Below, one piece after another: positions 1-8,724 of a stretch of 64,000 bases of DNA. This stretch comes from an uncultured Vibrio sp. GTDB taxonomy: Bacteria; Pseudomonadota; Gammaproteobacteria; Enterobacterales; Vibrionaceae. The stretch spans positions 248,001 to 312,000 of the forward strand of contig NZ_OY776222.1 of NCBI RefSeq assembly GCF_963675395.1. Direction: 5' to 3'. Position numbers and translations under genes: made by a program. Under the pieces are notes generated by a model. It did not search any database, was not told the DNA's origin, and saw only the letters and a program-made list of their open reading frames with translations. Position 1 is the first letter of the stretch, and each line of letters starts with the position of its first letter.

Positions 1-2
1 CG

Positions 3-1502
3 ATCTATTACATTAAGAAAGATCCACAAACGCTGTTAGGTTACCAGGTCTATCGACATGTTTTAGGTACACCACAAAGCACAGACGAGCTCATCTACGA
101 AGAAACCGATAGTGAGTACTACACCTACATCAGCAAGAGTAAAGATGGCGAAGAGGTTTACATTTGGCACTCCAGTACCGAAACCAGCGGAGTATCTGTT
201 CTCGATGCCAACAACCCAAGCGCGCAAGCGGAGCCATTTTTTCCGCGCGAAACCGGCATCGAATACAGCATCGCAAAACTCGGCGACTGGTACTACATCT
301 ACACCAACTATCAGGCAATTAACTTTCGTTTGATGAAAGTGCATAAAGACAACATGCACGACCGTTCACAATGGCAAGATGTCATTCCGGCTGACGATGA
401 TACTCAACTGGTCGATTTTGAGTTATTTGATGACCATCTGGTTTATGAGCAGCGGGCAAATGGCTTATCGACGGTTACTGTCCGCGAGCTATCCAGTGGT
501 AACGAGTTTCCTCTCCAATTTCACGACAGCGCATTTGCGGCGTATCTGACCGGAAACTACGAATTAGATAACAATAAAGTTCGCATTTACTACAGTAGCT
601 TAACCACACCCGGCACCTACTATGATTTCGACCTGAAAACGGGTGAATCTGAAATCATGAAGCAAACGCCAGTACTGGGTGATTTTGACGCAGATAATTA
701 CCAGTCTGAGCGAATCATGGTCAAAGCACGAGATGGTAAATCCGTGCCTGTCTCTTTGGTATATCGCAAAAACTTGTTTAGCAAAGATGGCACCAATCCG
801 ATTTACCAATACGGTTATGGTTCTTACGGTGCAACGATTGAACCAACCTTTAGCTCCACGCGCTTGAGCCTGTTGGATCGTGGCTTCGTTTTCGCGATTG
901 CGCATATCCGAGGCTCTGAAATGCTCGGTCGTCCTTGGTATGAGGATGGTAAAAAACTCACCAAGCAAAATACCTTTAATGATTTTGTCGATGTCACCAA
1001 AGGCTTGGTCGAGCAACAATATGGAGCGAAAGACAAAGTGTTCGCGGTTGGCGGCTCAGCAGGTGGCCTGTTGATGGGTGCCGTCATTAACCAAGCACCT
1101 GAGTTGTACCGCGGCATTGGTGCGCATGTACCCTTTGTCGATGTGGTGACAACGATGTTGGATGAATCGATTCCATTAACGACCAATGAATACGATGAAT
1201 GGGGTAACCCAAACAACAAAACCTATTACGACTACATGTTGAGTTATTCGCCTTACGACAATATAAAAGCGCAGGATTATCCGAACATGCTGGTCACCAC
1301 AGGTTTGCATGACTCTCAGGTGCAGTACTTTGAGCCAATGAAGTGGATAGCTAAATTGCGTGAGATGAAGACAGATAACAACGTGCTGGTGTTTAAGACC
1401 GATATGGAAGCGGGACATGGTGGCGCTTCCGGTCGCTTTAAGCGCCTAAAAGAAGATGCACTTGAGTATGCTTTCTTCCTCGACCTGCTCGACACCAAGT
1501 AA
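3..1502 (+). CDS. ptrB: Oligopeptidase B (S9A prolyl oligopeptidase family), 5' end missing
   Basis: Serine peptidase that cuts short peptides after basic residues. The frame is open from the window edge, so the N-terminal part of the beta-propeller lies outside; about 499 codons are visible against a family length near 690. The nucleophile elbow GGSAGG is seen, with the catalytic Ser codon at 1056-1058. The Asp lies in the GLHDSQV segment and the His in EAGHGG near the C-terminus, so the catalytic domain is intact. Internal Met codons such as the one at 330 are not starts, because the propeller sequence runs on upstream of them. A hairpin follows the stop codon. The family call is firm; the exact P1 preference is known from the family only. 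Confidence 0.9.
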   Translation: MYYIKKDPQTLLGYQVYRHVLGTPQSTDELIYEETDSEYYTYISKSKDGEEVYIWHSSTETSGVSVLDANNPSAQAEPFFPRETGIEYSIAKLGDWYYIYTNYQAINFRLMKVHKDNMHDRSQWQDVIPADDDTQLVDFELFDDHLVYEQRANGLSTVTVRELSSGNEFPLQFHDSAFAAYLTGNYELDNNKVRIYYSSLTTPGTYYDFDLKTGESEIMKQTPVLGDFDADNYQSERIMVKARDGKSVPVSLVYRKNLFSKDGTNPIYQYGYGSYGATIEPTFSSTRLSLLDRGFVFAIAHIRGSEMLGRPWYEDGKKLTKQNTFNDFVDVTKGLVEQQYGAKDKVFAVGGSAGGLLMGAVINQAPELYRGIGAHVPFVDVVTTMLDESIPLTTNEYDEWGNPNNKTYYDYMLSYSPYDNIKAQDYPNMLVTTGLHDSQVQYFEPMKWIAKLREMKTDNNVLVFKTDMEAGHGGASGRFKRLKEDALEYAFFLDLLDTK

Positions 1503-1511
1503 CGGCAAAAT

Positions 1512-1533
1512 AATGCCCGCACTTGCGGGCATT
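1512..1533 (+). terminator. Hairpin after ptrB
   Basis: Nine-base arms AATGCCCGC and GCGGGCATT enclose a four-base loop, ten bases after the ptrB stop. The T-run behind it is weak and interrupted, so termination strength is uncertain. Confidence 0.6.
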
Positions 1534-1579
1534 ACTACGATTAAATGCCGATTTTTCTCATCGCCCCGAATCAGGGTGG

Positions 1580-1609
1580 GAAGAAAAACACCTACTCACA
1601 TCGAGTAGG
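1580..1609 (-). terminator. Rho-independent terminator of the porin gene
   Basis: Arms CCTACTC and GAGTAGG (1591-1609) are followed on the minus strand by a T-rich stretch (TGTTTTTCTT). It sits about 45 bases past the porin stop codon. Confidence 0.7.
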
Positions 1610-1655
1610 CGTTAACACAATAACTGTGTTTAGGCAGTAGATACTGTCCTATTGA

Positions 1656-2633
1656 TTAGAAGTAGTAACGAGCACCGATAGTCCAGTAGTCGTTCTCTTC
1701 CACATCAATGTCGTTACCTAGATCGATTTGGTAACCTGCAAATGTGTAGAATGAAGGAGTTACAGCGTACTCTGCTTGCAATGCCATTTGGCTGTATAGT
1801 GTATCTAGATCGTCTTCATCAACTGACTCGTAGTTGACGCTGAATGTCCAATCGTTAACGCCGTAGGCTAAAAGTGCTTCTAGCTGAGTAGTATCTTCTA
1901 GACCTTCAAAGAAGTACTCGTTCATACCGTATACAACAGCAGCGTATAGGCCTGAACCGTAAGAACCGTAGTAAGCTGATAAAATGTGCGAGCTTGCGTC
2001 TTCAGTTTGCGCGCCGAATTCAACATCACCACCACTGTACGCGTAACCAAGACCGAAACCAGCTAGCTCAGTGCTAAGAGAGATTTGACCACGATCATCG
2101 TAAGCACCGTTTTGACCTTGCCAACCTAGACCTAGGTTGAACGCAAAACCGTCACCGAATTGGAAGCCTTTACGGTAGCTAACCATTTTTTCACCACGGC
2201 CAGAACCAAGCTCGTAGTGGTTTGAATATAAGAAGTCGTTGGCAAATGCGATTGGTAAATCCGCCACACCACCCACATCGTAGTAAGGTGTCCACTGTGT
2301 ACCAACGACTAAACGACCGAGTTGTTCATGCGTTGCACCGATGTAACCAAGACGAGTAGAGAAAGATTGATCGCCACCATTTAAGTAGTTAAGTGCCCAT
2401 TCACCTTTAGCGTCAACAGTCACACCATTGCCGATGTCTTTTTTTCCAGCAACATTGATACGAGGAGACACTTGATGAACTTTAACGTCTTCATCGAAAT
2501 ATTCACCCACGCCCACAGATACGTGACCGCCGATTGATAAAGATGTACCATCGCTGTTGTAAACTTCTGCTGCGAATGCCTGTGTACCACATGCTAGTGC
2601 CGCCACTGCTACGGCTAGAGCTTTCATTTTCAT
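1656..2633 (-). CDS. Outer-membrane porin, Gram-negative trimeric porin type
   Basis: A 325-residue beta-barrel porin that would let small solutes cross the outer membrane. It has a clear Sec signal peptide (MKMKALAVAVAALACG, cleavage after AFA near residue 21). The mature part is rich in alternating aromatic/Gly strands and ends in the typical C-terminal Phe (RYYF) read by the BAM machinery. The start at 2633 is chosen because the signal peptide begins there and a GGA motif precedes it; the longer open frame to 2672 adds only a non-signal extension. It resembles OmpU/OmpL-type Vibrio porins in size and ends, but I cannot assign a specific name. A CRP-like site lies about 150 bp upstream, and it has its own terminator. 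Confidence 0.85.
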   Translation of the reverse strand: MKMKALAVAVAALACGTQAFAAEVYNSDGTSLSIGGHVSVGVGEYFDEDVKVHQVSPRINVAGKKDIGNGVTVDAKGEWALNYLNGGDQSFSTRLGYIGATHEQLGRLVVGTQWTPYYDVGGVADLPIAFANDFLYSNHYELGSGRGEKMVSYRKGFQFGDGFAFNLGLGWQGQNGAYDDRGQISLSTELAGFGLGYAYSGGDVEFGAQTEDASSHILSAYYGSYGSGLYAAVVYGMNEYFFEGLEDTTQLEALLAYGVNDWTFSVNYESVDEDDLDTLYSQMALQAEYAVTPSFYTFAGYQIDLGNDIDVEENDYWTIGARYYF

Positions 2634-3110
2634 TGTTAACATCCATATAGTTGTTTGTGCCGATTCGCCCAAAAACAGATTAACCCTGCTTCATTTGCAA
2701 CGAACAGGTAACAACTTAGTAATGAAAACCAAATAAAACAAACAACTTATTATGCAACCAGTCCACCTAATGCTAATAATTTGACATGTATCACAAAAAA
2801 ATAGTGAACTTTTCATAATTTCGCATAGGATTTGTGCATTTTTGCGTGCCACTTCTCCCAATGTACTAAGAATTATTACTTTTAATTCTATCAATACCAG
2901 GGTGAGTAATTGTGACGTTTACAGCATGGGATCTGGTTCAATAAATTCTGATGAGGGGTGGACCAGCGATTTGTTGAATAAAGAAGCTAGTTTTTTGTAT
3001 TGCTACTTTCCATATATTGTAGATACATTCTCTATAGATGCTTGCCAGACACCTCCGCCAACCAGACCCATAGCATCCGCATTCTCTTGAAATATAAGTA
3101 TTAAAGTATA
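2634..3110. other. Gene-free interval upstream of the porin
   Basis: An AT-rich 477 bp gap between the porin start and the TonB2-operon terminator. It holds the porin control region, including a CRP-like site at 2780-2795. Short frames on both strands (for example 2842-3090) have no proper start or ribosome binding site and no recognisable protein character. Nothing else was seen. Confidence 0.6.
2780..2795 (-). promoter_or_regulatory. CRP-like site upstream of the porin
   Basis: On the minus strand the sequence is TGTGATACATGTCAAA, which matches TGTGA-N6-TCACA at nine of ten informative bases. It lies about 150 bp before the porin start codon, so catabolite control of the porin is plausible but inferred. 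Confidence 0.45.
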
Positions 3111-3140
3111 AAAAAGGCCCGTGCGTCACCTCGAGCCTTT
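3111..3140 (-). terminator. Terminator of the TonB2 operon
   Basis: On the minus strand AAAGGC and GCCTTT arms are followed by a run of six T, directly after the last gene of the six-gene operon. Confidence 0.7.
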
Positions 3141-3156
3141 GATTCGTCAGAGCGAT

Positions 3157-4329
3157 TTAAGAGTTTAAACTGGATTCTGCCTTACGAAGTTGCGACAAAT
3201 ACGTCACCCAGCTTTTTGCCTGGCTTGATGGCTTCATTTCATACGACCGTTTCGCGTTTGCGAGTGCATCATCGATACGTTTCAACTTATAGTAAGCACG
3301 AGCTTTAATAAGTGCGACATCCGCTTTTCGGCCAGAAACGTTATCGAGTGCAGCTAACGCTTGTTGATAACGGCCCTCTTGCACCAGTAACTGAGAAAAG
3401 TTCCAGTAGTATTGGGAATCAAGTTTTGCCGCTACACGCCAACTATCCATCGACTTACCCCACTCTTTGGCCATTTGCCAATATGTCGCTTGCTGGGCCT
3501 TCAATTTGCTGTCTGAGTCAATCTCATGCAGTTCGTTTAAGACCATTGCAGCACGTTCTGGAATGCCACGATTCGCATACAGTTGAGCCAGCAGCTTCAA
3601 ATCATCCTGGCTAAGCTTTACTCCCTGTAGCTTAGCAAGAGCTAGAGAGTCTAAAGCACGCTTATTATCTTCAATGCGCATGTGTAAGGCGACCAATTGA
3701 CGCCACCATTCGACACGTACAGGCTCGATAGCAATCAAACGCTTGATTGTGCCAATCGCTGGCTTCCACTTTTTGAGTTCCAGCTCAGCAGAAAGCTTGA
3801 TCGAAAGTGGACCTTTCTTGTCAGGCTGACCAAACTGCTCGTAACGCCCCATCGCTGAAAGTACTTTGTTCCACCCACTTAGCTGATAATGAGACTGTGC
3901 GATACGCAACCAAACATCATGGGCTTGCTGATTTTTAGGCACCGTCTTGCTTAAGGCATAATAGTGCGGTAACGCTTTAGAATATTGTTGCTCATTAAGC
4001 AGCATATCAGCCAGCATCTTACGCGTTTGCCATGCTTGTTCATCTTGTAGCAAACCACTATTAACCGCATACTCAAGCTGTTTGATTGCAGGTTTAATTT
4101 GCTGATTTTGCCAATAGAATATCCCCAGCATACGAGCGACAAAAGCTTTATCGTAGCCACGAGAAAGATCTAATCCTTCCAGCGTCGAAATGGCTTCTTT
4201 GAGGTTATCTTCCTGCGCCATAGCATGCGCCCGCTGGACACGCGAAGCGGTGTACTGACTTAACTCGTCAGCGGTGGTCGTAAAAGCACTTAAGCATAAG
4301 ACGGCACCAATTAGGAATCTCTTCATCAT
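3157..4329 (-). CDS. Periplasmic TPR-repeat protein of the TonB2 operon
   Basis: A 390-residue exported helical-repeat protein. A signal peptide covers about residues 1-20 (MMKRFLIGAVLCLSAFTTTA). The rest is a chain of tetratricopeptide-like repeats with A/L/Y spacing, for example the DKAFVARMLGIFYWQNQQ and QQALAALDNVSGRKADVALI segments. It is the last gene of the operon; its ATG overlaps the tonB2 stop by four bases, which argues for translational coupling. In other Vibrio genomes a TPR gene also closes the TonB2 operon. Its role is not established; scaffolding in the periplasm next to TonB2 is an inference from position and fold. Confidence 0.85.
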   Translation of the reverse strand: MMKRFLIGAVLCLSAFTTTADELSQYTASRVQRAHAMAQEDNLKEAISTLEGLDLSRGYDKAFVARMLGIFYWQNQQIKPAIKQLEYAVNSGLLQDEQAWQTRKMLADMLLNEQQYSKALPHYYALSKTVPKNQQAHDVWLRIAQSHYQLSGWNKVLSAMGRYEQFGQPDKKGPLSIKLSAELELKKWKPAIGTIKRLIAIEPVRVEWWRQLVALHMRIEDNKRALDSLALAKLQGVKLSQDDLKLLAQLYANRGIPERAAMVLNELHEIDSDSKLKAQQATYWQMAKEWGKSMDSWRVAAKLDSQYYWNFSQLLVQEGRYQQALAALDNVSGRKADVALIKARAYYKLKRIDDALANAKRSYEMKPSSQAKSWVTYLSQLRKAESSLNS

Positions 4330-4946
4330 TTCGGTAACTTGAACTCCAGTCTTACGGTCTGCCCAAACTGCTCGATTGACACACCATTCTCAACTTTTGG
4401 CTGATATTTCCAATTTCTAAGCGCACGTATCGATTCACGCTCAAACATGCGACTTGGTTCCGCTTCGATCACTTCAATGTCTTTTGGACGGCCAGTCGCG
4501 TCAATAGTAAAGCGCAATACCACGTAACCTTCTACCTTACGTTTCTGAGCCTTGATCGGATAACGAGGTTCCACGCGATAAAGAGGTAGCGCTTGTTGAT
4601 TACCCATCATGCCTTTTAGATTTGGTGCACTAATTGCAATACCTTCCAGCGCCGTGTTTAGCCCCAAAGCACTGGTCGGTGTCACTTGGCTCATTGGTTC
4701 AACTTGCGTAGTCGCTTGAGACAAGTCCATCGGCTCTGGTGCTTTCGGCGGCTCAGGCTGCTCTGGAACCGAGCGTTGACGACGCTGTATATCTGCATCG
4801 TTTTCCACCATCACCATGTCAAAGCGAACCGCTTCAGTAGCTTTTGGCGCACGCTGGTTACCATTGTCTACCATCCACGCCATAAAGCTAAACAAGCTAA
4901 CCGAGATCAATAGCGACACGGGTAATGCGAGTAACAACCTCCCCAT
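4326..4946 (-). CDS. tonB2: TonB2 energy-transduction protein
   Basis: A 206-residue inner-membrane-anchored protein that carries proton-motive force to outer-membrane receptors. One N-terminal membrane helix (about residues 3-25) is followed by a Pro/Glu-rich spacer (EQPEPPKAPEP) and the TonB C-terminal domain. That domain contains RYPIKAQKRKVEGYVVLRF and ends in the RNWKYQP region, close to the usual conserved positions. It is short compared with TonB1 proteins, as is normal for TonB2. It is coupled by overlap with exbD2 upstream and the TPR gene downstream. The family assignment is firm; the receptors served cannot be told from the window. Confidence 0.93.
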   Translation of the reverse strand: MGRLLLALPVSLLISVSLFSFMAWMVDNGNQRAPKATEAVRFDMVMVENDADIQRRQRSVPEQPEPPKAPEPMDLSQATTQVEPMSQVTPTSALGLNTALEGIAISAPNLKGMMGNQQALPLYRVEPRYPIKAQKRKVEGYVVLRFTIDATGRPKDIEVIEAEPSRMFERESIRALRNWKYQPKVENGVSIEQFGQTVRLEFKLPK

Positions 4947-5350
4947 TAAGGTGTCTCCGCTGCCAATGCAATGTTCTTAACACCAGCACCTTTTGCGGCA
5001 TCCATCACCTTTACAACCGTGCCGTTGTAAGCATGTTCATCCGCCTGAATGACAAGTGATGCATCAGGCTGATCAAGCAGTAAATGCTCGATGGACGCTT
5101 CAACCCGCTCGATATCGACCAAACGCTTGTCGATATACACATCGTTTGCTGCCGTTACCGCTATGAAAATACCAGCATCCTTCTGGCTCACCACGTTTGA
5201 AGCTTGCGGGCGATTGACTTCCACCCCTGACTCACGAACAAATGAGCTGGTAACAATAAAGAAAATCAACATGATGAACACGATATCAAGCATGGATGTT
5301 AAATCGACTTGAGCTTCGTCTTGTTGATTAGGTCTGCGTCCGAGTCTCAC
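4946..5350 (-). CDS. exbD2: ExbD2 proton-channel subunit
   Basis: A 134-residue ExbD/TolR-family protein that forms the proton channel with ExbB2 and couples it to TonB2. A short cytoplasmic N-terminus (RRPNQQDEA) precedes the single membrane helix, DLTSMLDIVFIMLIFFIVTS, whose Asp is the conserved proton carrier. A small periplasmic domain follows. The start is a GTG at 5350 that overlaps the exbB2 stop as GTGA, so translation is probably coupled. The stop shares one base with the tonB2 ATG. Confidence 0.93.
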   Translation of the reverse strand: MRLGRRPNQQDEAQVDLTSMLDIVFIMLIFFIVTSSFVRESGVEVNRPQASNVVSQKDAGIFIAVTAANDVYIDKRLVDIERVEASIEHLLLDQPDASLVIQADEHAYNGTVVKVMDAAKGAGVKNIALAAETP

Positions 5351-5901
5351 TTCTGACTCCTTAAAGATTGTTCTAATTGGATAGCTCTGCGCTCACACAC
5401 TTTGCTTAATCGTGCATGAACGAACATCCCCGCCAACGCCGCTACCATTCCTGCCATGGTAGGTAAGGTAGCAAGCGAGATGCCTGAAGCCATCAATTTC
5501 GGATTGCTGCTGCCTTGTGAAGCCATGACATCAAATACCGTAATCATGCCCGTCACGGTACCTAGCAAGCCAAGCATTGGACAAATTGCCACGAGCAGCT
5601 TGATCGTTGATAGGTTCTGGCGCAATTCAATCTGCGCCTTTGCAATCCATCCTTCACGGATTTGATGTGCGTACCAAGAGTGATGTTCTGACCTTGCCAG
5701 CCACTGGTCACAGAGTTCTGCTTTTACCTTAGGAAAAGCCGTTGTCAGGTAAATCACCCGCTCCATGACCAATAACCAGCACACCGCAACAACGCCAGCC
5801 AGCCACCATAAGATCTGACCACCTTGCTGCATAAAGCTCATCAAGGTTGTGGCCCAATCTTCGCTGATCAAACCCAATGTGTTGAGTAAGATCTGCTCCA
5901 T
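5347..5901 (-). CDS. exbB2: ExbB2 proton-channel subunit
   Basis: A 184-residue MotA/TolQ/ExbB-family protein. Three membrane segments are visible: about residues 30-50, and two in the conserved C-terminal block CPMLGLLGTVTGMITVF through LATLPTMAGMVAALAGMFV. It forms the pore of the ExbB2-ExbD2 motor. Its length is about 60 residues shorter than classical E. coli ExbB, as is usual for Vibrio ExbB2. Its ATG shares one base with the ttpC stop (TAATG), and its own stop overlaps exbD2. Confidence 0.93.
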   Translation of the reverse strand: MEQILLNTLGLISEDWATTLMSFMQQGGQILWWLAGVVAVCWLLVMERVIYLTTAFPKVKAELCDQWLARSEHHSWYAHQIREGWIAKAQIELRQNLSTIKLLVAICPMLGLLGTVTGMITVFDVMASQGSSNPKLMASGISLATLPTMAGMVAALAGMFVHARLSKVCERRAIQLEQSLRSQK

Positions 5902-7268
5902 TACGCTGCGTTCTCCGCGACTGTGTTCACTTTGTTGATTCCTTTTGGCATATCGCGCTCAGCCTGTTCTGCAACTAAGCCAATGCCTTGCTTCTCAAGA
6001 ATATTGCGAATATTTTCCGCTTGAGAGCTCAATACATTGTGAGCAAGAAGCAGAGGCATTGCGGCAACCAGACCAAGTACCGTCGTCACCAGCGCCATTG
6101 AAATACCACCAGCCATGACTTTTGGATCGCCATTACCAAACTGAGTGATCACCTGGAAGGTTTCAATCATACCGGTTACCGTTCCGAGTAGACCTAGCAT
6201 CGGGGCCAACGCCGCCAGCAGTTTCAGCATCGACAAGCCTTTTTCCAGATGTGTCTGCTCATCCACCACCGCTTCAAGAAGACGCAATTCCAATGCTTCC
6301 ACACTGCGGTGTTTGTCTTTCTGATACACAGCCAAGACACGACCTAATGGATTATCTTGTGGCTGAGTAGGACTCTTCAATTGCTGTGCAATCTTCTGAC
6401 GTGCAATCATCAGTGATGCGCCACGAACGAGCGCAATAATCAAACCAATAGCTAATAAGCCAAGAATGATCTTACCCACAACACCACCAGCATTCAGGCG
6501 ATCTTGCAGTGTTGGCGAGTTCGCTAGTTGCTCTAAAAGAATACCGCGTGACGGATCAATAACGATGCCGTCTATGTCCCCCGAAGCAAGTGTGCTTGCT
6601 GTCGGACCATTTTCAGGCTGGCGAAGGTAGTTAACCGCATCGCCACGCTGACCGTTCCAGTTCACATAACCTTTGTCATCCAGTAACGCCATCGCACCAA
6701 GGCGAACACCCGACATCGTCTGCTCACGACCTTCACCATCCAGCAAAGTGAACGATACATTCGCCAGTTCACCACTCGCCTTCACTTGCTCTTCCATGCT
6801 GTGCCACATGGCCTGAAGCTGTGACAAAGTAGGCAGAGACGTTGCAGCAACAATAGCCTCAATATCTTTCTGATAGGTGTTGCTATCCACACCCGTTACG
6901 GAATGTTTAAGTTCAGATTCCAGCTCTTTTGCATTCTGACGCACCACACCAAATAACTCACCAAGACTGCCCGTCTCTAAACGAAGTTTCTCTTCAAGTT
7001 GTGCCAACTCAGCTTCATTTTCACTGAACGTCGCACTCAAAGCATCCGCTTCAGCTTGCAAAGATGCACGCTCTGCAGCCAATTGATTTTTAAGCGACTG
7101 CAACTCTTGTTCTGTTTGTTTAAAACCTGCTTCACGCGTTACGTTGTGTGATTGCTGTTGACGATTTTCCTGCTGTGCTTTTTGCAACAATGTATCGCTG
7201 GCAAATGTGGTGTAAGGCATCAAGGCAGCGCTTGAGATCAATGCAACCGATAACCATTTTTTGATCAT
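5901..7268 (-). CDS. ttpC: TtpC, ExbB-like protein with periplasmic coiled-coil extension
   Basis: A 455-residue fourth component of the TonB2 system; in Vibrio it is required for siderophore uptake through TonB2. A signal or anchor sequence (residues 1-23) leads into a long Gln/Glu/Leu-rich coiled coil (about 28-115). A periplasmic domain then precedes a membrane helix near residues 262-284 (VVGKIILGLLAIGLIIALV), and an ExbB-type channel domain contains PMLGLLGTVTGMIETF and the last helix pair. It parallels ExbB2 directly downstream, so the operon encodes two ExbB-type proteins. It starts directly after the DUF3450 stop. Confidence 0.92.
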   Translation of the reverse strand: MIKKWLSVALISSAALMPYTTFASDTLLQKAQQENRQQQSHNVTREAGFKQTEQELQSLKNQLAAERASLQAEADALSATFSENEAELAQLEEKLRLETGSLGELFGVVRQNAKELESELKHSVTGVDSNTYQKDIEAIVAATSLPTLSQLQAMWHSMEEQVKASGELANVSFTLLDGEGREQTMSGVRLGAMALLDDKGYVNWNGQRGDAVNYLRQPENGPTASTLASGDIDGIVIDPSRGILLEQLANSPTLQDRLNAGGVVGKIILGLLAIGLIIALVRGASLMIARQKIAQQLKSPTQPQDNPLGRVLAVYQKDKHRSVEALELRLLEAVVDEQTHLEKGLSMLKLLAALAPMLGLLGTVTGMIETFQVITQFGNGDPKVMAGGISMALVTTVLGLVAAMPLLLAHNVLSSQAENIRNILEKQGIGLVAEQAERDMPKGINKVNTVAENAA

Positions 7269-8036
7269 TTAATTGCCCTCCGCAACGGTTAACGACACTG
7301 GCAGCGTCAACATACTCGGTGCAATTTGCTTGTTTGCCATTGCAAACGCTTTGTCCAGTTCTGTTTTCTGTTCAGAACCAAGCGGCTGCCAAGCCTTCTG
7401 TTGTTGCGACCAGCTCCAGAACGTTTCGCCAGATAAGCTACGTGCTATCAACGATACTCGACCTAAATAGAGGACATCCGCTTCAACTTTTTCGTTCGCA
7501 GATAAATCAATCTTTCCTTGGTACACGCCGAGTCGAGTGCCGTAATCCATTTCAATTTGGTACGCTTCAAGAATTCGACGAAACTTTTCTGCATCAGCAA
7601 CATCCGCACGAGTCATCATCGAATCAAGCTTCGCGATACGCTCTTCGCGCTGTACTTTACGAATCGGCTTGTCGTTCGCCACGATCTCTTTTAACCCGTC
7701 CAGCATGTGATACATCAACGGCACAACACCTTGACGAGTGAGGGAAATTTGCTCGATTTGATCATGTAAGTTGTCGACTTCTTGGTTTTGGCTATCCACA
7801 AGACTGGTCAGGTGATCGCGATAAATCTTTAAATTGCTGACTTCTTCTTGCAACTGTTCAATTTCTGCCTCCAAGGTCAACGCCTTTTCAGCACTAGTAT
7901 CAATGCGTTTTTGACTGACTACAGATGCTTGATTGGTTTTACTTTGCACTGCTTGTGCATCGCTGAGATTTTCCGCCTGAACGGGAATCAAAACGGATGA
8001 AATCAACAGAGCGATACTTGATTTGATTAGATTCAT
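7269..8036 (-). CDS. DUF3450 periplasmic coiled-coil protein, first gene of the TonB2 operon
   Basis: A 255-residue exported protein. Its signal peptide is MNLIKSSIALLISSVLIPVQA, followed by a coiled coil (about residues 45-105: EKALTLEAEIEQLQEEVSNL and onward) and a compact C-terminal domain. The start at 8036 is chosen because the signal peptide begins there; an AGGAAAGAG motif lies a little far upstream. The same gene heads the TonB2 operon of other vibrios. Its role is not known to me; its coiled coil may pair with that of TtpC, which is inference. Confidence 0.88.
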   Translation of the reverse strand: MNLIKSSIALLISSVLIPVQAENLSDAQAVQSKTNQASVVSQKRIDTSAEKALTLEAEIEQLQEEVSNLKIYRDHLTSLVDSQNQEVDNLHDQIEQISLTRQGVVPLMYHMLDGLKEIVANDKPIRKVQREERIAKLDSMMTRADVADAEKFRRILEAYQIEMDYGTRLGVYQGKIDLSANEKVEADVLYLGRVSLIARSLSGETFWSWSQQQKAWQPLGSEQKTELDKAFAMANKQIAPSMLTLPVSLTVAEGN

Positions 8037-8075
8037 ACGAGTTAAAATGCTCTTTCCTAAAAACAACCAAGGGAA

Positions 8076-8104
8076 AGTATACACTTCCCCTTTTTAAATC
8101 AGAT
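8076..8104 (-). promoter_or_regulatory. Candidate promoter of the TonB2 operon
   Basis: A TATACT -10 lies at 8076-8081 on the minus strand, about 40 bases before the first start codon. The -35 hexamer at the right distance (ATCTGA) is poor. The -10 sits inside an imperfect inverted repeat with GGGAA and TTCCC arms (8071-8089), which could be an operator. No good Fur box was found here. Confidence 0.4.
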
Positions 8105-8651
8105 AGTTACCTACACTTAAACAGGGTTTACGCTATCGGTGACATTCAGACGCGGACATCCAACGTAGATACAAGCATTGATAACCAAATTTTGATCAGG
8201 CTTATGCTGGTAGCCACACCGTACTGCGTATACGCCATTTCTACAATGTGCTCACCGAGCGTCTAATGTGTCCCACTACTATAATAACTACCTAACCGGA
8301 GGTTACTTTTTGTTTTCCATGAAAAATTTGACTTAATTGATATCTGAGCAAGCTTTTTTGTTTGCGCTTAGAATATACGTCGTTACTCAAGTAACTTTAA
8401 GTTCGCATAACAATATGAATGTGATCCCTTTCAGTCATTTTTCATGCAAATATTAGTGAGAACCATTACTATTTGCATTATTGTTACATTCTTCCCATTA
8501 ACGAAATTTTGTAAAGTACTCTCTGAGGCTAGAGAGTCAACATGTGATATAGATCACACCTAAAAAGCTATTGCACAAACTTACCTGTTAGTATTCTCCA
8601 AAAATGAGATGACTCAGGAACCTGTATCGTAGAGATTTAGTTTTTAAATCT
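8105..8651. other. Gene-free interval with an orphan CRP site
   Basis: No credible reading frame exists here on either strand. It contains a perfect CRP consensus (8543-8558). On the plus strand there is also a small hairpin with TAACC/GGTTA arms followed by TTTTTGTTTT near 8290-8312. A small RNA is possible, but I recognise no known family. Confidence 0.5.
8543..8558. promoter_or_regulatory. Perfect CRP-binding consensus
   Basis: TGTGATATAGATCACA matches TGTGA-N6-TCACA at all informative bases. It lies about 500 bp from the TonB2 operon start codon and downstream of the dehydrogenase gene, so its target is not obvious. Confidence 0.6.
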
Positions 8652-8683
8652 CCTAAACAAAAGCCCACTTTGCAGCAGGCTTT
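8652..8683 (-). terminator. Terminator of the lactate/malate dehydrogenase-like gene
   Basis: On the minus strand AAAGCC and GGCTTT arms are followed by TTGTTT, 42 bases past the stop codon. Confidence 0.55.
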
Positions 8684-8724
8684 CAAAAGCTAAGTTGTAA
8701 CTAATCGTTCATTATGCAGATCAA

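Noticed and set aside
2842..3090. 82-codon plus-strand frame upstream of the porin
   Set aside because: It opens with TTG, lacks a ribosome site and has no protein-family character.
8289..8312. Small plus-strand hairpin TAACC/GGTTA followed by T-rich DNA
   Set aside because: A five-base stem is too weak to call a terminator, and no upstream plus-strand gene or RNA could be recognised.
8457..8490. Possible Fur box (GAGAACCATTACTATTTGC) near the TonB2 operon
   Set aside because: Only about 11 of 19 bases match and it is 400 bases from the operon promoter.
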